A DNA stretch of 64,000 nt from the NCBI RefSeq assembly GCF_037126465.1, contig NC_088202.1, forward strand, positions 102,021,962 through 102,085,961. The letters are read 5' to 3'. This DNA comes from Ornithodoros turicata (taxonomy: Eukaryota > Arthropoda > Arachnida > Ixodida > Argasidae). Below, piece after piece: positions 10,242 through 21,995 of this stretch. A program made the position numbers and the translations under genes. The notes under the pieces were generated by a model that was not told the DNA's origin, searched no databases, and saw nothing but the letters and a program-made list of their open reading frames with translations. The stretch's first letter is position 1. Each line of letters begins with the position of its first letter.

Positions 10242-11700
10242 CTGCAGGAAGAAAAGACGGAGAGTTGAGCGACACTAGGCCATGTTTTCCTTCCCCCCCA
10301 CTCCCACACATATGCCTGATGACGATAATACCCTATTCACAGAGCATGTCAAGTATAATGCGATCTGTACTTCCCGATGTTTCATTAATTCCGCCGTCTG
10401 GTCTCAGTCATTCTTAGACATGAGTCCGGCAAGCATATTAAATGTATTCTGGATCCAGAATGTCACCTGCCCTTAACGATCGGCACAAAACGGTAGTCGA
10501 CATTGTGGCATTTGTGCGCATTTATGGAGGATAAGACACGAGGCTACCGATACCATCAGAAACTATATTGTTGGCCTTCACGGAGTTATACAAGTCTTTG
10601 GAGACTGAAAGGACCGTATCTATTTCCCACATTTCTGATTCACTTGTTTTTGAATCTGTTGGTGGCCTCGCTGAAACCTGCCACAGGAGGGAGGCAACGA
10701 AAAGTCAACAAGTTGATTGCGTCAGCTGTGCTCGCAATGAATATTGCGGAACAACTTGCGTTTGGATTCTTTTTGTAATGTGTGCCAAGTTTTTCTCGTG
10801 AGACAACCTGTATTCTAATATGATTGACTGCATATCGTGTGCATCGAACAGTTGGCTCATGCTTCTTATACGTAAACGACATACATTTTTATTTATTATA
10901 TATATACATTATTATACATTACATTATTATATATATATACATTAAGTTATTTATTATACTATTAAACATCTGGCTATAATCGCTTGCTTAAGGTGGTTCA
11001 AGCTGTATTATCATCAAATTACAACCTCGCGATAGTGCTTTACTGAACTTGTGTGTCCGGAGAACGCAAGCTATGCAGTGGTTTTGCATGATCCATTCTT
11101 GACAGAATGTTTGTGACAGAGAGGACAGTTTGAATTATCATTCTTGGTTAACAGGACCAGTTGGTACATCGACTGCCGCCGCTAATGAAATGGAGAGGTC
11201 AGCAGACGTCAGCTTGGCGCTTCAAACCGCAGACAGCCGCGAGTCGCATGATGTATAAGGTTTCTACAATCAAATAATTCTCTAACAATGGCATACCAGT
11301 AGCCCAACAGGTACCATAACGAACTACCGTTATCACAGTTATCACGGCACGACCCAAGGTAACTGAGGACAAGACGTTCCTTCTCAATTATTACGGGTTT
11401 GCATCAACAATGAGCACATCAAATACTGCGAAACGGTCTGAACCTTGAACACTGCTATGCGATCCACAGTGTCTGCCAGGCACTCTCAGGAGATACGACG
11501 ATGAAGTCTCTGGAACCGGCTCGAGCCATCGGTGAATAACAATAGAAAGTGATAACAGCGTCCTCATACGCGACTTGGAACCGCGCCAGACTGTTGCATG
11601 CCCGCGTCTTCCTTCAAGTTGTTTGCTCCGTTCAAGCTCTTTGGATCGACCTTCCCGTTCCCCGGTTGGAAAAAACTAATGCGCTTGGCTTCGGGTCAAA
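10242..11700. other. No recognisable gene; AT microsatellite at about 10887-10970
   Basis: TATATATACATTATT-type repeats fill 10887-10970. Around 10500-10800 (+) overlapping frames read DIVAFVRIYGG and LLAFTELYKSLETER, and could be a decayed coding segment, but I cannot name a family. Nothing else is supported. Confidence 0.3.
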
Positions 11701-11767
11701 CGACTTGAAAGTTCGTTAGCTGCAGTTATCATTGAGTGAAGGTGGCACGGGCAAATTACACAATAAT

Positions 11768-11897
11768 ATGATATTAAAGAGGTCGCGTGTCAGGCAAATG
11801 GCTTCGGCGGTCTGTTATACTGCTTTGCTGGTGACATTATCTTCGGTTCCGCTCGTTACAGGAGACCTCATCGCGAGTGCAACGGACAACAGAAATG
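11768..11897 (+). CDS. Possible first coding exon of a secreted protein
   Basis: An ATG at 11768 opens a frame of 43 codons ending in a GTGAGA donor after AATG. Basic residues (KRSRVRQ) are followed by a hydrophobic segment (AVCYTALLVTLSSVPLVTG) and a polar DLIASATDNRN, which is the layout of an N-terminal signal peptide with cleavage near VTG. A second ATG (MASAV) would give a more canonical signal peptide. I could not identify the next exon in phase, so the product is unknown and the call rests on composition and one splice site. Confidence 0.35.
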
Positions 11898-11929
11898 GTG
11901 AGATATGTATTATCAAGTAACTTGACACT

Positions 11930-13620
11930 CGAATAAAGAGGGGTTCGACGGCAATTGAATAACCGTGGAGTTCATGGACGTGAAAGGAAACTGTCTAAAT
12001 AACGGAATGTAAAGGTAACAACAGATACCTCCTACAGATATACATAAACTCTGTAAAATCCGTTGTGAGCCTGCAACAACGATGCGACATTGCTTCGCAT
12101 TGCCCTTATTGCCAGCATCTCTTCAAACTGGTCAGAACACTCTGAAGGTGAACATGAGCCTATGTGGAAAGACTTCTCGAAAACGATGACATTCGCAGAA
12201 GACGGCATTTCCTTCTTTAAACCTATGTAGCTGTGGGAAACAGCTTTCTCTTTTAGAACATTGTAACACCATTGTTATAACATGTATTCCTGATACCGCA
12301 TGTGACATGCTCTAAGAGATTCAAGGAGGAAAATCAACCTGGTCCCTGGCATTGTCGGCACGTTGTGTTTTTATATTGCTTCCACACTTTGCAAGCACAA
12401 TTATGTACCGTACTAAAAAAGCGCCGCGCACATTCATTTTGAATGTTCAGCTGTTCTGAGTTTTCTAAAACACAAGCAGATCAAGTTGTGAGGAGTAAAC
12501 TGAGACCACCTAAATCAGTCACATTATCCTATGCAGGTTCTGTTTTCTCTGCGTGGCACAGATATTAACATGATGCTAGTGAAAGTGGTCATATGGTGAC
12601 CAGCTGAGGAAAACGCGCAGCCATGTTACAGAGATTTTCATCATGTGCAGGACCTGCTATTTGACAACTTGTCATCCTCAGCCATTGATGTGCTCGCCAA
12701 GTAATTTCACCTGCAACTTGTGAGTAGACTTCACAATGCATTCAGCGAAGGAGTCTCTTCAAAACCCCTCCATCCAAAAACGTGAACAAAAGTTACATAT
12801 CATACCTTCCATGGCTGCCAACAGACAGGCTTGCCAACTTTTCATAGATGAAGCACTACTTGGGTCCCACTTCTCCAATACGGTTTGATACGCTTCTCGT
12901 GTGCCCGCCATTCTTTATCCGAGCCCGCAGCCAATCAGCGCTCGGACCCGGATCACACGCCCCCTGGGAGATAAGTGTTGTCACCGGCAGCGCAGAGTCC
13001 TTGATCTGCGTGACGTCCACGATCCGGGGCCTGTTTACGCGGACGCCGACAGGGGAGGGCATCCCCAAGGGAGGGAGCACGCCTTGCAACAGCAATTTGG
13101 TCTGGCGCCCGTATCACAACTTCGCTAGACGATGCCTACGTCACTTGTTTCTCATCAGCAGCCCTTCTACGAGATGACTTCAGACCTTTTGCAGAAGGCA
13201 GACATGTCGAAGGGCAGACAGTGGTGGTGCCTTCGAAACGTAACATGAAAGCCATATAAGTAATAACACTAAAGCTTTCGCCGATATGAAATAATGTTTC
13301 ATCCCGTTATGCAAGTGATACACTCGGCCCTTGGACAGATGCTGCGCTTTTCATTTCATCACGGTGGTTTCGAAGCGTGGGAGATTTCAGGAACGTATTC
13401 ATCCCCCTCTGCGAGAAACACAAGAAAAGAAGGCGAAAGGAAGTGGCAAAACCATGGCGCGGATATCTTCAAGGAATGCCGAAATTGTGGGAGCCAAAAT
13501 GTCGCACGAGTAAGCCTAACACATATGCTTTGGCCTAAGCACATGTCGTGCTTAACGTAAGCACATTCTATAAAGCTGGAAGGAAATGCATTGAGTAGAT
13601 TTACACGGAAGGTGTGCCAG
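11930..13620. other. No recognisable gene
   Basis: A GC-richer block at 12845-13230 has overlapping open frames on both strands (for example minus 13095-12856, reading ADWLRARIKNGGHTRSVSN). The overlap and lack of a domain make these weak. The block may be an unrecognised repeat. Confidence 0.25.
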
Positions 13621-13649
13621 CCTAATTTGTGTGACGACATGCTGCACGT

Positions 13650-13765
13650 GCCGCAGGCTAGGACTGCGGATTAACTTCGACCGCCTGGGGTTCTTTTGAG
13701 GTGCGCCGGCAATCTCGGACACAAAAAGTCAGAGGTGGTGGTATGGAACTGCTCGCCGTAGTCAA
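13650..13765. repeat. Dispersed tick-type repeat module
   Basis: GGATTAACTTCGACCGCC followed by TGGGGTTCTTTTGAGGTGC and then CCGGCAATCTCGGACAC resembles a module (CTGGGGTTCTTTAACGTGCACC) that I associate with interspersed repeats of ixodid ticks. This rests on recollection of the motif, not on a second copy in the window. Confidence 0.35.
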
Positions 13766-13769
13766 CCAT

Positions 13770-13915
13770 GCTTAGGCTGGTGACGTCATGACTATAGCGG
13801 GGGGGGGGGGGGATCGTCCATCCTGGGCAAACATTTGTCTTAAAGCGTCTGCACAAAACCCATAGAAAACACCCAGACAGCATAGCCGGTGCCCAGATTC
13901 CAACACGGGTCATCA
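13770..13915 (-). mobile_element. tRNA-derived SINE fragment, copy B
   Basis: On the minus strand: TGACCCGTGTTGGAATC, then GGCACCGGCTATGCTGTC, then TGGGTGTTTTCTATGGG, then AAATGTTTGCCCAGGATGG, in the same order as the copies at 4700-4880 and 42540-42765. A run of G (C on the minus strand) near 13800-13811 sits in the tail. Confidence 0.6.
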
Positions 13916-14082
13916 GAAAGCCAGAGCTTTATACCGCATAATGCTCTCATGGCCATCTCCGTAATTATCCTTCATTCCCTACAGTTCGCACTGGGTCAGC
14001 GGCTAGCCTGATGACAGCATCAGAGCCCCATCTCACATCTCATCATCGTTACTTCATATATGTGTGTGCGTCCATGGCACCT

Positions 14083-14145
14083 GATGAAGGACGGACTCCG
14101 TCCGAAATCTTGTCCAGTAAAATAAATGTTTCAATTCTTTAAATA
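14083..14145 (+). repeat. Retroelement-like 3' end with a stable hairpin and AATAAA
   Basis: CTGATGAAGGACGG, loop ACT, then CCGTCCGAAATC form a six-pair GC-rich hairpin. CAGTAAAATAAATGTTTC follows. Hairpins of this type just upstream of a poly(A)-like signal are typical of Penelope-like and some other retroelement 3' ends. No coding sequence of such an element precedes it here. Confidence 0.35.
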
Positions 14146-14394
14146 CTTTGGCTAATTACTGTAAAGAATGGCGCCGCCTGTCGAATATGCGAAAGGAAGA
14201 CGAAGACGAAAGAACAGGTACTTTGATCGCGAGGTTCATGCGAGATACGCAGCATTACGGGAAGAATAAACTGTTTATATTTGAAATGTGATGTGAGCAA
14301 GCATTGCACTTGTCCCATTCTACAGTTGGCAACACAAAAATAGACTCCTTGTGTTCAGGGACGGATGACTCTTCTCTTAGGCAAGGCTTCTACG

Positions 14395-14535
14395 CCGTGA
14401 TCGCGTCTGATTTCAAGTACGAGCGGCGTGTACGCTTTTCTTGCTGTCAATTTCATTGAATGTAAAATGCCACAAAAACGTACGCCTTCCATTAGTGACA
14501 AGTCAGTAGAGAGAACGGTACCATTCTGAGTGACA
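14395..14535. mobile_element. Degenerate copy of the 'CATCCCRAATGACATCG' MITE family
   Basis: GTGTACGC...TTGCTGTCA...GCCACAAAAACGTACGCC followed by AGAGAGAACGGTACCATTCTGA aligns by eye, block by block, with 1270-1375. The arms are heavily mutated. Confidence 0.4.
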
Positions 14536-14819
14536 GTTGGCTGTGGTACCTGTTGTGCTGTGAGGTTCAGTTTTATAGTTCACAATTAAATATTCCGAAT
14601 ATTGTATATGTGCATGAATTCGGCAGCCGTTTGGTACTTGATGATTAACCCATAAATATAGCTCCCAACAAGTAACGATTATTCCTGTTCAGTATCGGGT
14701 GCAGTATCTCGTTCAGTATCTGGTGCGTATTAGACATTCACTCTGTGATCGATACGTTGTAAACACATTTTTTTTTTTTTTTTTTGTACGTTGGCTTTTT
14801 GACACGTAAGGTGGTTTAT

Positions 14820-15830
14820 CGTATGAGAACCGTCACCAACGGTGAGGAGAGCACATCATACGAGGGCGAGCTGTCATGAAGTCGATGTTCATGCGGAAGA
14901 AAACTGTGATGGAAATCTATGAATGTTTTGATGCAAATATTTAGTGACGAGTGCCCATCATACTCAACTATGACGAAGTGGTGTGCCAGCTTCCAGCGCG
15001 GAGATTTTGACACCGAAGACGGCAGAATATCACGGAGACCTCCACCGGTGTCAACACCTGAAATTGTATCATTTTGGCAGATCGGCGATCCCGACTGCAA
15101 CAATAACAGAGACCGCATTGGTTTGTAATTTATGAAGAGCCGGGTATGCGGAAGCTGTCAACCACGTGTGTCGAAATTTTTGAATACCGATGGAAACAAT
15201 ACCGAATGGATGCTTCCCACTTGATTCTGCAGCATTCTATAGTGACACCTTTCTTGAGCGACTTTTCGCGGGTTGACGTATGCATATATGTACGCGTGAT
15301 ACGGTTGATGCATCACTATGATGCTGAGACAAAACGACAAGCCATGGCATATGGCTACACTTTTGTTCTCCGAGGCCGAAGAAATTGAAGACCCAACGAA
15401 TAGTGGGAAAGGCTATGGCCACGGATTTCTGGGACACTGACAAAGGCGTTTTCAGTGACTGACTATCTCCACATGGGGAAAAAAGCTAATGTAGCATGCT
15501 ACTGTAGCTTGCTCTGCCGGCTAGAGGAGGATCGGAGAGAATAACGGCTCGTATGGCTACAGAAAGGCATTCTCCTTTTGCAGGGCAATGCAACGGCTCA
15601 CAAAGCACATAGGACAATGTCTCCTCTCAAGGAATTTGAATGTATTGAACATACGCCGTACTCGCAGACCTTGCCTCATCAGACTATATTTTTGTTTCCG
15701 AACCTGAAAAAAAAAAAAAAAAAAGAAAGTGAAAGGAAAGAGATTCTCGGAGGTGATAGGAGCTACCGAAGGATATTTCGGAGAGCAGACGCCTGTTTTT
15801 GTTTTCTCATGGGTTAAAGAAGCTTCAGGA
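14820..15830 (+). pseudogene. Mariner transposase fossil
   Basis: Many stops and frameshifts, but the order of mariner transposase landmarks is kept. The helix-turn-helix end appears as STMTKWCASFQRGDF with a following GRISRRPP (14945-15045). MHHYDAETKRQAM (15310-15350) corresponds to the region after the first catalytic Asp. PKKLKTQRIVGKAMATDFWD (about 15380-15435), NATAHKAHRTM (about 15585-15620, at the second Asp) and FLFPNLKK (about 15692-15715) follow. The first Asp motif is lost and the Asp of the DNAPAH-type motif has mutated. An A-tract interrupts the end. The element is dead and older than the mariner at 35210. Confidence 0.75.
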
Positions 15831-15889
15831 ACAATGTGCCAAGCGCGTTCAACTTCAAAGTGAAGAAGGCAAATTGTAATACATGTTTA

Positions 15890-16130
15890 TGACTCTAGGC
15901 CTGACCGCATGCTCTGATACGACCTCTGCGCACCGATTAGTGAAGGAGCTGTTTATACTGTTTTTTTTTCTTTCATAATTTTGTGTGTCTCAGCTGGTTC
16001 TATCTGCCTTTGTTTGCTTGATAGCTTTTTTGGGAAGCTAACCTTTCCCTTTTCTTTTTTTCATTTACTTCGCATTACACATACCCCCCCCCCCCCCCCC
16101 CCTCCCTAGGCCTTGTTCTTCCTTGTCTTT
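15890..16130 (+). mobile_element. 3' UTR fragment of the non-LTR family seen at 22-23 kb
   Basis: CTGATACGACCTCTGCGCACCGATTAGTGAAGGAGCTGTTTAT continues through CATAATTTTGTGTGTCTCAGCTG and matches 22455-22535 almost base for base. It is followed by C-runs at 16084-16102. It is an isolated 3' end, as expected of 5'-truncated retrotransposition. Confidence 0.6.
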
Positions 16131-16139
16131 TTTAGCACC

Positions 16140-17766
16140 TGATTGATTTTTAAAAGAAAAAAAAAGCACCTCCTCGCAAGTTATCAGTACAGTGTCTTTC
16201 CATTGTGAAACCAGGGCTGCACGAGTATGTGCAGACTCTTACAAAGGAGCGAAAAGTCCGGGGCGCGGTCTGTTACTGAGTCTGCTTATTGTGACTTCAG
16301 GGCAGTCAGCACAATGCTTGAACAGGTTAACATAGCTGCACTAATTCTTTTGGGCTCTCTGTGCTATGTGCTCATGCACAGTGCTGCGATGCATCTACAA
16401 CGGACACGTGCTGTTACCGCTGGTCGAACAGACGTAACGTTACGGTGATGGGCAACTCTCAGTTTCTTTTAGGCAACGACGTACCTCATAAATTTAAAAG
16501 TAACGCCCGTGTTCGTTCAACACTATTTTTGGTACTAAGATTTATTCCCTGAACCTTTTACTTTTAGCAACAACTTAGCTTCTTTGTCTCCCTCAGCAAC
16601 GCATCTTGGCACGCTTCTGGAACAATTCCTACGACGCTACGTCTGACGACAATATCGTGATCGTGGTTGTCCCTCGACGTAACGTCACGAATTATCGACC
16701 AGTGATAGCAACCGTTTTCTGAAGAGTGTCACAACAAAAGAACCTCGCAAAAGGCTTGCTAGCGTCATCTTACTCATGTTTCACAATGCGTTCATCGTGT
16801 GTGGTAATGAATACGGGTGTAAGCAGGTGCTAATATATTCGCGCGACATCCTGCTAGAATCATATATGACATACGGATAGAAATAAAATAAAATCCACAC
16901 GGAGAAAATGCGAATAAACCGCACGCCCCTGTGCGAATATCCGTATTTTATGTACAAATAGTTTTTCAGGCGACGTCCCCTAGCTATAATTGAGATCACG
17001 CAGTGAATTCAAAATGGTGTCAAAGTGTGCCACCTCTTGCATTGCTGTGGCAGTATCTGCTATTATTCAATGGCTCTGGGAAACATAACGATCTTTCGTT
17101 TTTATGCCGAAAAATAAAGATCTTTTCGTCATATAGATTTTTTTCCTGCAAATGGAATGACCGCCGATGTGCGAACATACTGAATACCTGCGCGGGGGCG
17201 GAAACACCCATAATAACAAGCGCGGATACCATGCGGTTGCGGATACTGTCAATCTTGTCCGCGCTCACAGGTCGTAGCCTCTAAATCAACAGGCCGTTAC
17301 CACGTGGTACACGTATTACGCTATTCCCCCAGCGACGCTCACATGTTTTGCTGTTCCTCCGCGCGGTGTTTCCTAACCTTGAAGTGCGGTCAAGGTCAGA
17401 ACGTTCTGTTCTCTTCCATTTCCTGTTTCTTCATAGGAGAGATAAACAGGACATGACGCACACCGTCACAACAGTTGTTTTGCGTCCAGATCTCGCTCAA
17501 GCCCGGGATTATCGCATTTTGCGCTGGGCTCTCTTTCCCGTGGAAAACAGAGGAAAGGTGCAAGTCCCGTTCATATCATTTTATCAGACGTGTTACGATG
17601 GCCATCGAGCCTATGCAAGGACATTCAGCGTCGTTTCTGATGTTTCGTGAAGCAAAGTTATGCAGATTTTTCGTTTGCTGTCATCCTTTCAAATAACTTT
17701 GGCTAAGCTGCTCACGTATCTTGCTCACTGACCTTCAAGGAGAGCGGCATAATTGGAAAGAAACTA
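16140..17766. other. No recognisable gene
   Basis: Short frames occur on both strands, including a Cys-rich one at 16361-16552 (+), but none has a supported domain or a convincing exon structure. Confidence 0.3.
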
Positions 17767-17919
17767 CCCAAGCAGCAAAATGCACTGAAAGTCGAGTGCA
17801 ATAGGGGTGGACGGGTAGGTGAAAGGCCTTGAACAGATTCATGAAACTAGAGAACATTGATAAGACACATACCGTCCACCCCTAATGCACTCGACTTCCA
17901 GTACATTGTGCTGCTTGGG
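17767..17919. mobile_element. Young TA-flanked MITE with 47-bp inverted repeats
   Basis: A 153-bp element. The left arm CCCAAGCAGCAAAATGCACT then GTCGAGTGCAATAGGGGTGGACGG is mirrored by the right arm CCGTCCACCCCTAATGCACTCGAC then CATTGTGCTGCTTGGG with few mismatches. TA occurs directly on both sides (17765-66 and 17920-21), consistent with a Tc1/mariner-superfamily TA duplication. It is noncoding. Confidence 0.8.
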
Positions 17920-19960
17920 TATCGCGTAGTATTCGTCGAATTTGCTTTTCGGTGCTGGGTAATATTAGGACGGCGACATACTGCCAAGAAACGTCGCCAA
18001 GATGCACCCCGTCGGTTCGTTTGGCATCGATTATGCTCCACTGGGCAGCTTTTCCAAGTGTGTCGAACAGTGGTCGACGATAATACTCGTTCAGGTTGCC
18101 GAAGCAGCGCCGTTATTATACCAATTACGCGTTTCGCATTCAAATCTGTTTCTTTTCTCCTTCCTGAATGACAACGCAGGAGCACTTTTTCTTGCCTATT
18201 ATCCAAATCTGCAGGAACTTGGGCCATTCACGCTGAACATCCTCATGTAAAAACATGTGCAAATCTGCAACCTACAGGACAGCTTCCCCGGGTTCCCCAG
18301 AACGCCACTTGTGTTATAGACCATGTAGAGCCTTCCAGGAAAGCAACCATGGATCTTTTCGAGACTTTTACATAACTTAAATGACTTAAGTAACTCAAGT
18401 AACTCTCTTAGTAAATCTTATATGGTAGTATATCTTATAATCTCAAGTAAATCTTAAATACTTCTTGGAGTTACTTGGTAAATACTTTTAAAAGTGAGTA
18501 TTTAATATTCTAACTTAAATACTTTAGAGTAACTTCTAGTGATTTCTTCATTCCCACTTCATTCTGAAGGCACTTCGAATGTTTGTATGTTTTCGGGACC
18601 GAAGGCCGAGAAAATGACGAACTTCGTGTTTTTTTTTTACTTCCTCTTTTTTTTTTTTTTTTTTGCGTGCACTTGCATTGCATTTGGTTGCACTCCGGCC
18701 TGCCCTACTAGACCGATCCTGAACTGAGATTTATACTCCCGTCCTGGACTTCACGGCCCATTGGAAGCTTCTGTTGGGGCGATCGACTCATGCACTCAAT
18801 CCTTGTGTGTGCGCAGTGGAGGAAAGCAGCGGCCGCATCGTATTGTGCACTGTGCAAGAGTTACGCAGAGAAGGTATTCTTTGGGAATTAGTGTCACAGA
18901 CCTTCGAAGGCCTTTCATTTTATTATGTATTTGAATTCCATAACTTTAATATATTTTATGCTTAGATTTGAGGCATGAAATTACGTTGCAGAGTAAATAG
19001 TCGCGAAATGTATAACGTTGGTTCGGTGTTACGCATCATGCGACACTGTTGACGGAAGTATGTTGTGCATAAAGTGTTAAGCCCGATAATATAGGCCTCG
19101 CACAACAGTGAAAAAACAAGATAACGCTGAGGTTCACTATGAATGACCGACTGCACTTAGGACTCGAGTGACGCCTCGGTACTGTTGAGTTTGTATTATC
19201 GCTGTTGAGCCGTGAGGATGACATGAATTCTCCCGGTGAAAATTTTTATGATCGAACGTAGAGAACTGGTGATTCGTCTGCGTACACTGACCGAACAGTT
19301 ACTTTCAAGTTGGCCCAGGTCGTTCTCCTGCAGGTCGTTCTCCTGTTCTCCGTGTGTACAGGCAGACAAGCCCTTGACGGAAGAGCATATTGTACTTTCA
19401 GTAGACAGGCACACGGATATAGTATGTCGATTGTGGAACTTCTTCACTGTTTCTTGTACATACCTGACAGCATACATGCCGTTACGTTAACGTCATAATA
19501 TATACACGAGACACCAGTGTGATGTCATGTAAAGCATATCTTGGCCACATGTTCCATAACCACATAACCTGATTTCTGTGTGCCACATTCTTAACGTCTT
19601 TGAGTTTTCACAGGCATATACTTAAAGGGAAAGTAGCATGCAGCAACTCGCTTTGGGAGATATCACCATGTTTGATTACCCGCAGCTTGAAATGTAAGAC
19701 TACAAATTATGCCGCAAAAATCGGCATTGTTATCGAGAACATTAATTTTCAATTATTCGCAGCGCATTCTCAACACAAAGTCAGCTTGCAACAACTGCTA
19801 CCAGTTACGTTCTAGGGAATCCCAGCTGATTGGTTGTTTGAGAGATCCCGGATGGTGCCCGGGCAGACGATGTACGGCTAGTGTTTCCGTGTGCTTCTGT
19901 GCTGCTTCCGAAGCTTCAAAATGTTCCTAATTGCTGTCCGCGGCATTCTTTTTTTTTTCA
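17920..19960. other. No recognisable gene; TAACT-rich repeat at 18365-18540
   Basis: From 18365 to 18540 the sequence is built from AAGTAACT / CTTAAATACT units on both strands, resembling the subterminal regions of the hAT-like elements at 32894 and 52328. I found no clean ends or duplication. A T-run lies near 18650. Nothing else is supported. Confidence 0.35.
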
Positions 19961-19963
19961 AGG

Positions 19964-20268
19964 ATGGCGGATGGTAATGTCTGCTGCGTGCCTTACTGCA
20001 AGAATACCTCAATGAGGAATCCGAACAGTTCGTTTTACCCCAAGACGACGATGTACGGAGAGAAAGTGGCAACCTACGATTGCGTGCTATCAACCGTGGG
20101 ATAAATCTGAAATCATTGTTTCGTGTGTGTTCGATGCACTTCTCAGACGACGCGGACATACTACGTAGTGACATTTTTAAAGCACAACACAAGAGCGAGT
20201 GTGCTACCGACCAAGAAGAGAAGAAAAAGTCGCTAAAAGTCGATGCTGTGCCGACCTTCTTTTTATGA
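19964..20268 (+). pseudogene. THAP domain, frameshifted
   Basis: The ATG frame at 19964 gives CCVPYCKN and NSSFYPK, the first half of a THAP zinc-binding domain, then hits TAA. A second frame resumes with RVCSMHFSDD, the C-x2-H half of the C2CH zinc site, and ends with DAVPTFFL followed by TGA. The terminal AVPTFF corresponds to the conserved AVPTxF box. RKWQP in the third frame near 20060 fits the conserved Trp region, so at least two indels separate the halves. THAP domains are DNA-binding modules of P-element-like transposases and of host regulators. No transposase domain follows, so this is a domain relic, or a first exon if the indels are errors. Confidence 0.75.
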
Positions 20269-20269
20269 A

Positions 20270-21990
20270 CCTGTGCAGAAGATATGGAGCTAATATTATC
20301 GTACATTTGTAATGTGATCCCTGGCCGCTTACATTCACGAGATAAAGATGACGTAGCGTTGAAGTAAGCAGCTATAAACTGGTTTTCCTTTCTCTTGCTT
20401 TCAGAGTAAGACCTATGCATATTCCAGGCACTTTGATGGATTATAGTGGTCGTTGGTGGTGCCAATTTTCTCAATTTTTTTCACTAGCTCACTCACTCGA
20501 TGGACATTCGCACTTGTGACACAATGGCAGCTATAGGCATTAGACTTTCTGCAGCACATGAGTTCGAGGCTTCGTGGACACTAACTGAATTAAAACTACC
20601 ACAGAAGTTATGATACTGAGCCATTGACAGGAGTACTTTGACGCGGTCACTCCCAGTTGCTGCTTTCGTTTACCGGCGCAGGAAATCATACTATTTTACG
20701 CCTCTTATTTGGTTTTCTAGTGTAGAGTTAGTTTTAACATTGGACCAAACTGTAAGTCACTGTGGATCCTTCAGCACACTTGTGTCACATCAGCAGCGAC
20801 ATGAAAAAGCAAAGCATGTGCTCAGGAAACACAAACAGCAGTTACAACCTGCCATTTGCTTGTGATTTATGTAACATCACTCACATTATGTCAGTGCTTT
20901 CTTTCACAGCTGCTCAGACTAGCTTCATTCAACGTCTCAACTTAGACTGGCTTGAGTCTCAATCCTTCCGGTGCACTCTCCCTAATATCGAATCAGCTCA
21001 GTGCCGTGGTAATTTATGTCACAATGGACACCTGTACAGGAGTGCTCCAACTGGAAACAACTACTACTCACAACACATCAGCACTGCACAGTGTCAAGCA
21101 GCAGCTTCCGTCATACGTCAGTACCATTGTACAATCTGAAGGGAAATTAAGCTGTACACACTTCGTAAAAGGATGATACAGATATGCAAGAAAAAAGTCT
21201 CAAGAGCGGAATATGTACAGGCATGCCTAATATAGGATATTTATCACTCCTCATTCAATAGTTGTTCATTTGTTTCCCAGGTCCAGCACATGTTACCCAA
21301 TGGACATAACCTTTCACCTGTCTGATGTGACTGAAGAGGGTGACATTGATCTGAAAACCCAGAAATTTAGTAAAGTTCCTAATAATTTCAAAGGTACAAA
21401 TAAAAGATGTGTATTTTAGTAATGTCTACCATTGGGTGGGTACACTGAAGCCAGTGGGGAGCACTGCGATATGAGTACATCACACAATTTTGCATGTCAA
21501 CCACCTGTTTTTCACCTCTGCAGTTGTACATCTCGTCCCAGTCATACCATGTCACGTGTGATGACAACTGTCAGAGATCACTTCACGTGGTACTTTGTGC
21601 CACCGCTAGTTTTCATCATGAGTATAGTAGTATTGTTCAATGGAATCTAGTATCTGGATCACCATTTAGGCGTAATACATTCTGTTTTTCAGGGATGAGC
21701 ATGCAATACCTCGTTCTCGGCAACACCTCGTCCGACAAGCCAAATATAAGCCTGTGCATTGTTTAGTCAACATCAGACCAGGTTCTCTAAAAACTATTTG
21801 CTGCGAGATCGACCTATTGGGGGCGACACTGTCACCATTCAAGTGTGGATAACACGTGGGCCGATGTTCGGAGTTGATGGTTCTTTTCCGTAATTCTTGT
21901 GTATATTCATCGGAAGATAACTTATGCCGCGATGGTATGATACTGTTCGGTTCCCCAATGCTCCACCTACTGCACTGAACACGGAATGAA
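20270..21990. other. No recognisable gene downstream of the THAP relic
   Basis: Open frames of 70-125 codons at 20762-21139 and 21432-21766 (+) contain scattered Cys and His but no pattern I can name. A stretch near 21690-21840 reads AIPRSRQHLVRQAKYKPVHC. If the THAP relic belonged to a longer gene, its remains would be here, but I cannot show that. Confidence 0.25.
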
Positions 21991-21995
21991 CGCGT

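Noticed and set aside
12845..13180. Coding gene on either strand in the GC-rich block
   Set aside because: Both strands are open in several frames, typical of GC-rich repeats. No domain on either strand.
16361..16552. Cys-rich exon (CCDASTTDTCCYRW) as continuation of the signal-peptide exon at 11768
   Set aside because: The phase does not match the upstream donor without meeting a stop, and no family is recognised.
18365..18540. A fifth hAT-like element with AAGTAACT arrays
   Set aside because: The arrays resemble hAT-like subterminal repeats but I could not find paired termini or an 8-bp duplication.
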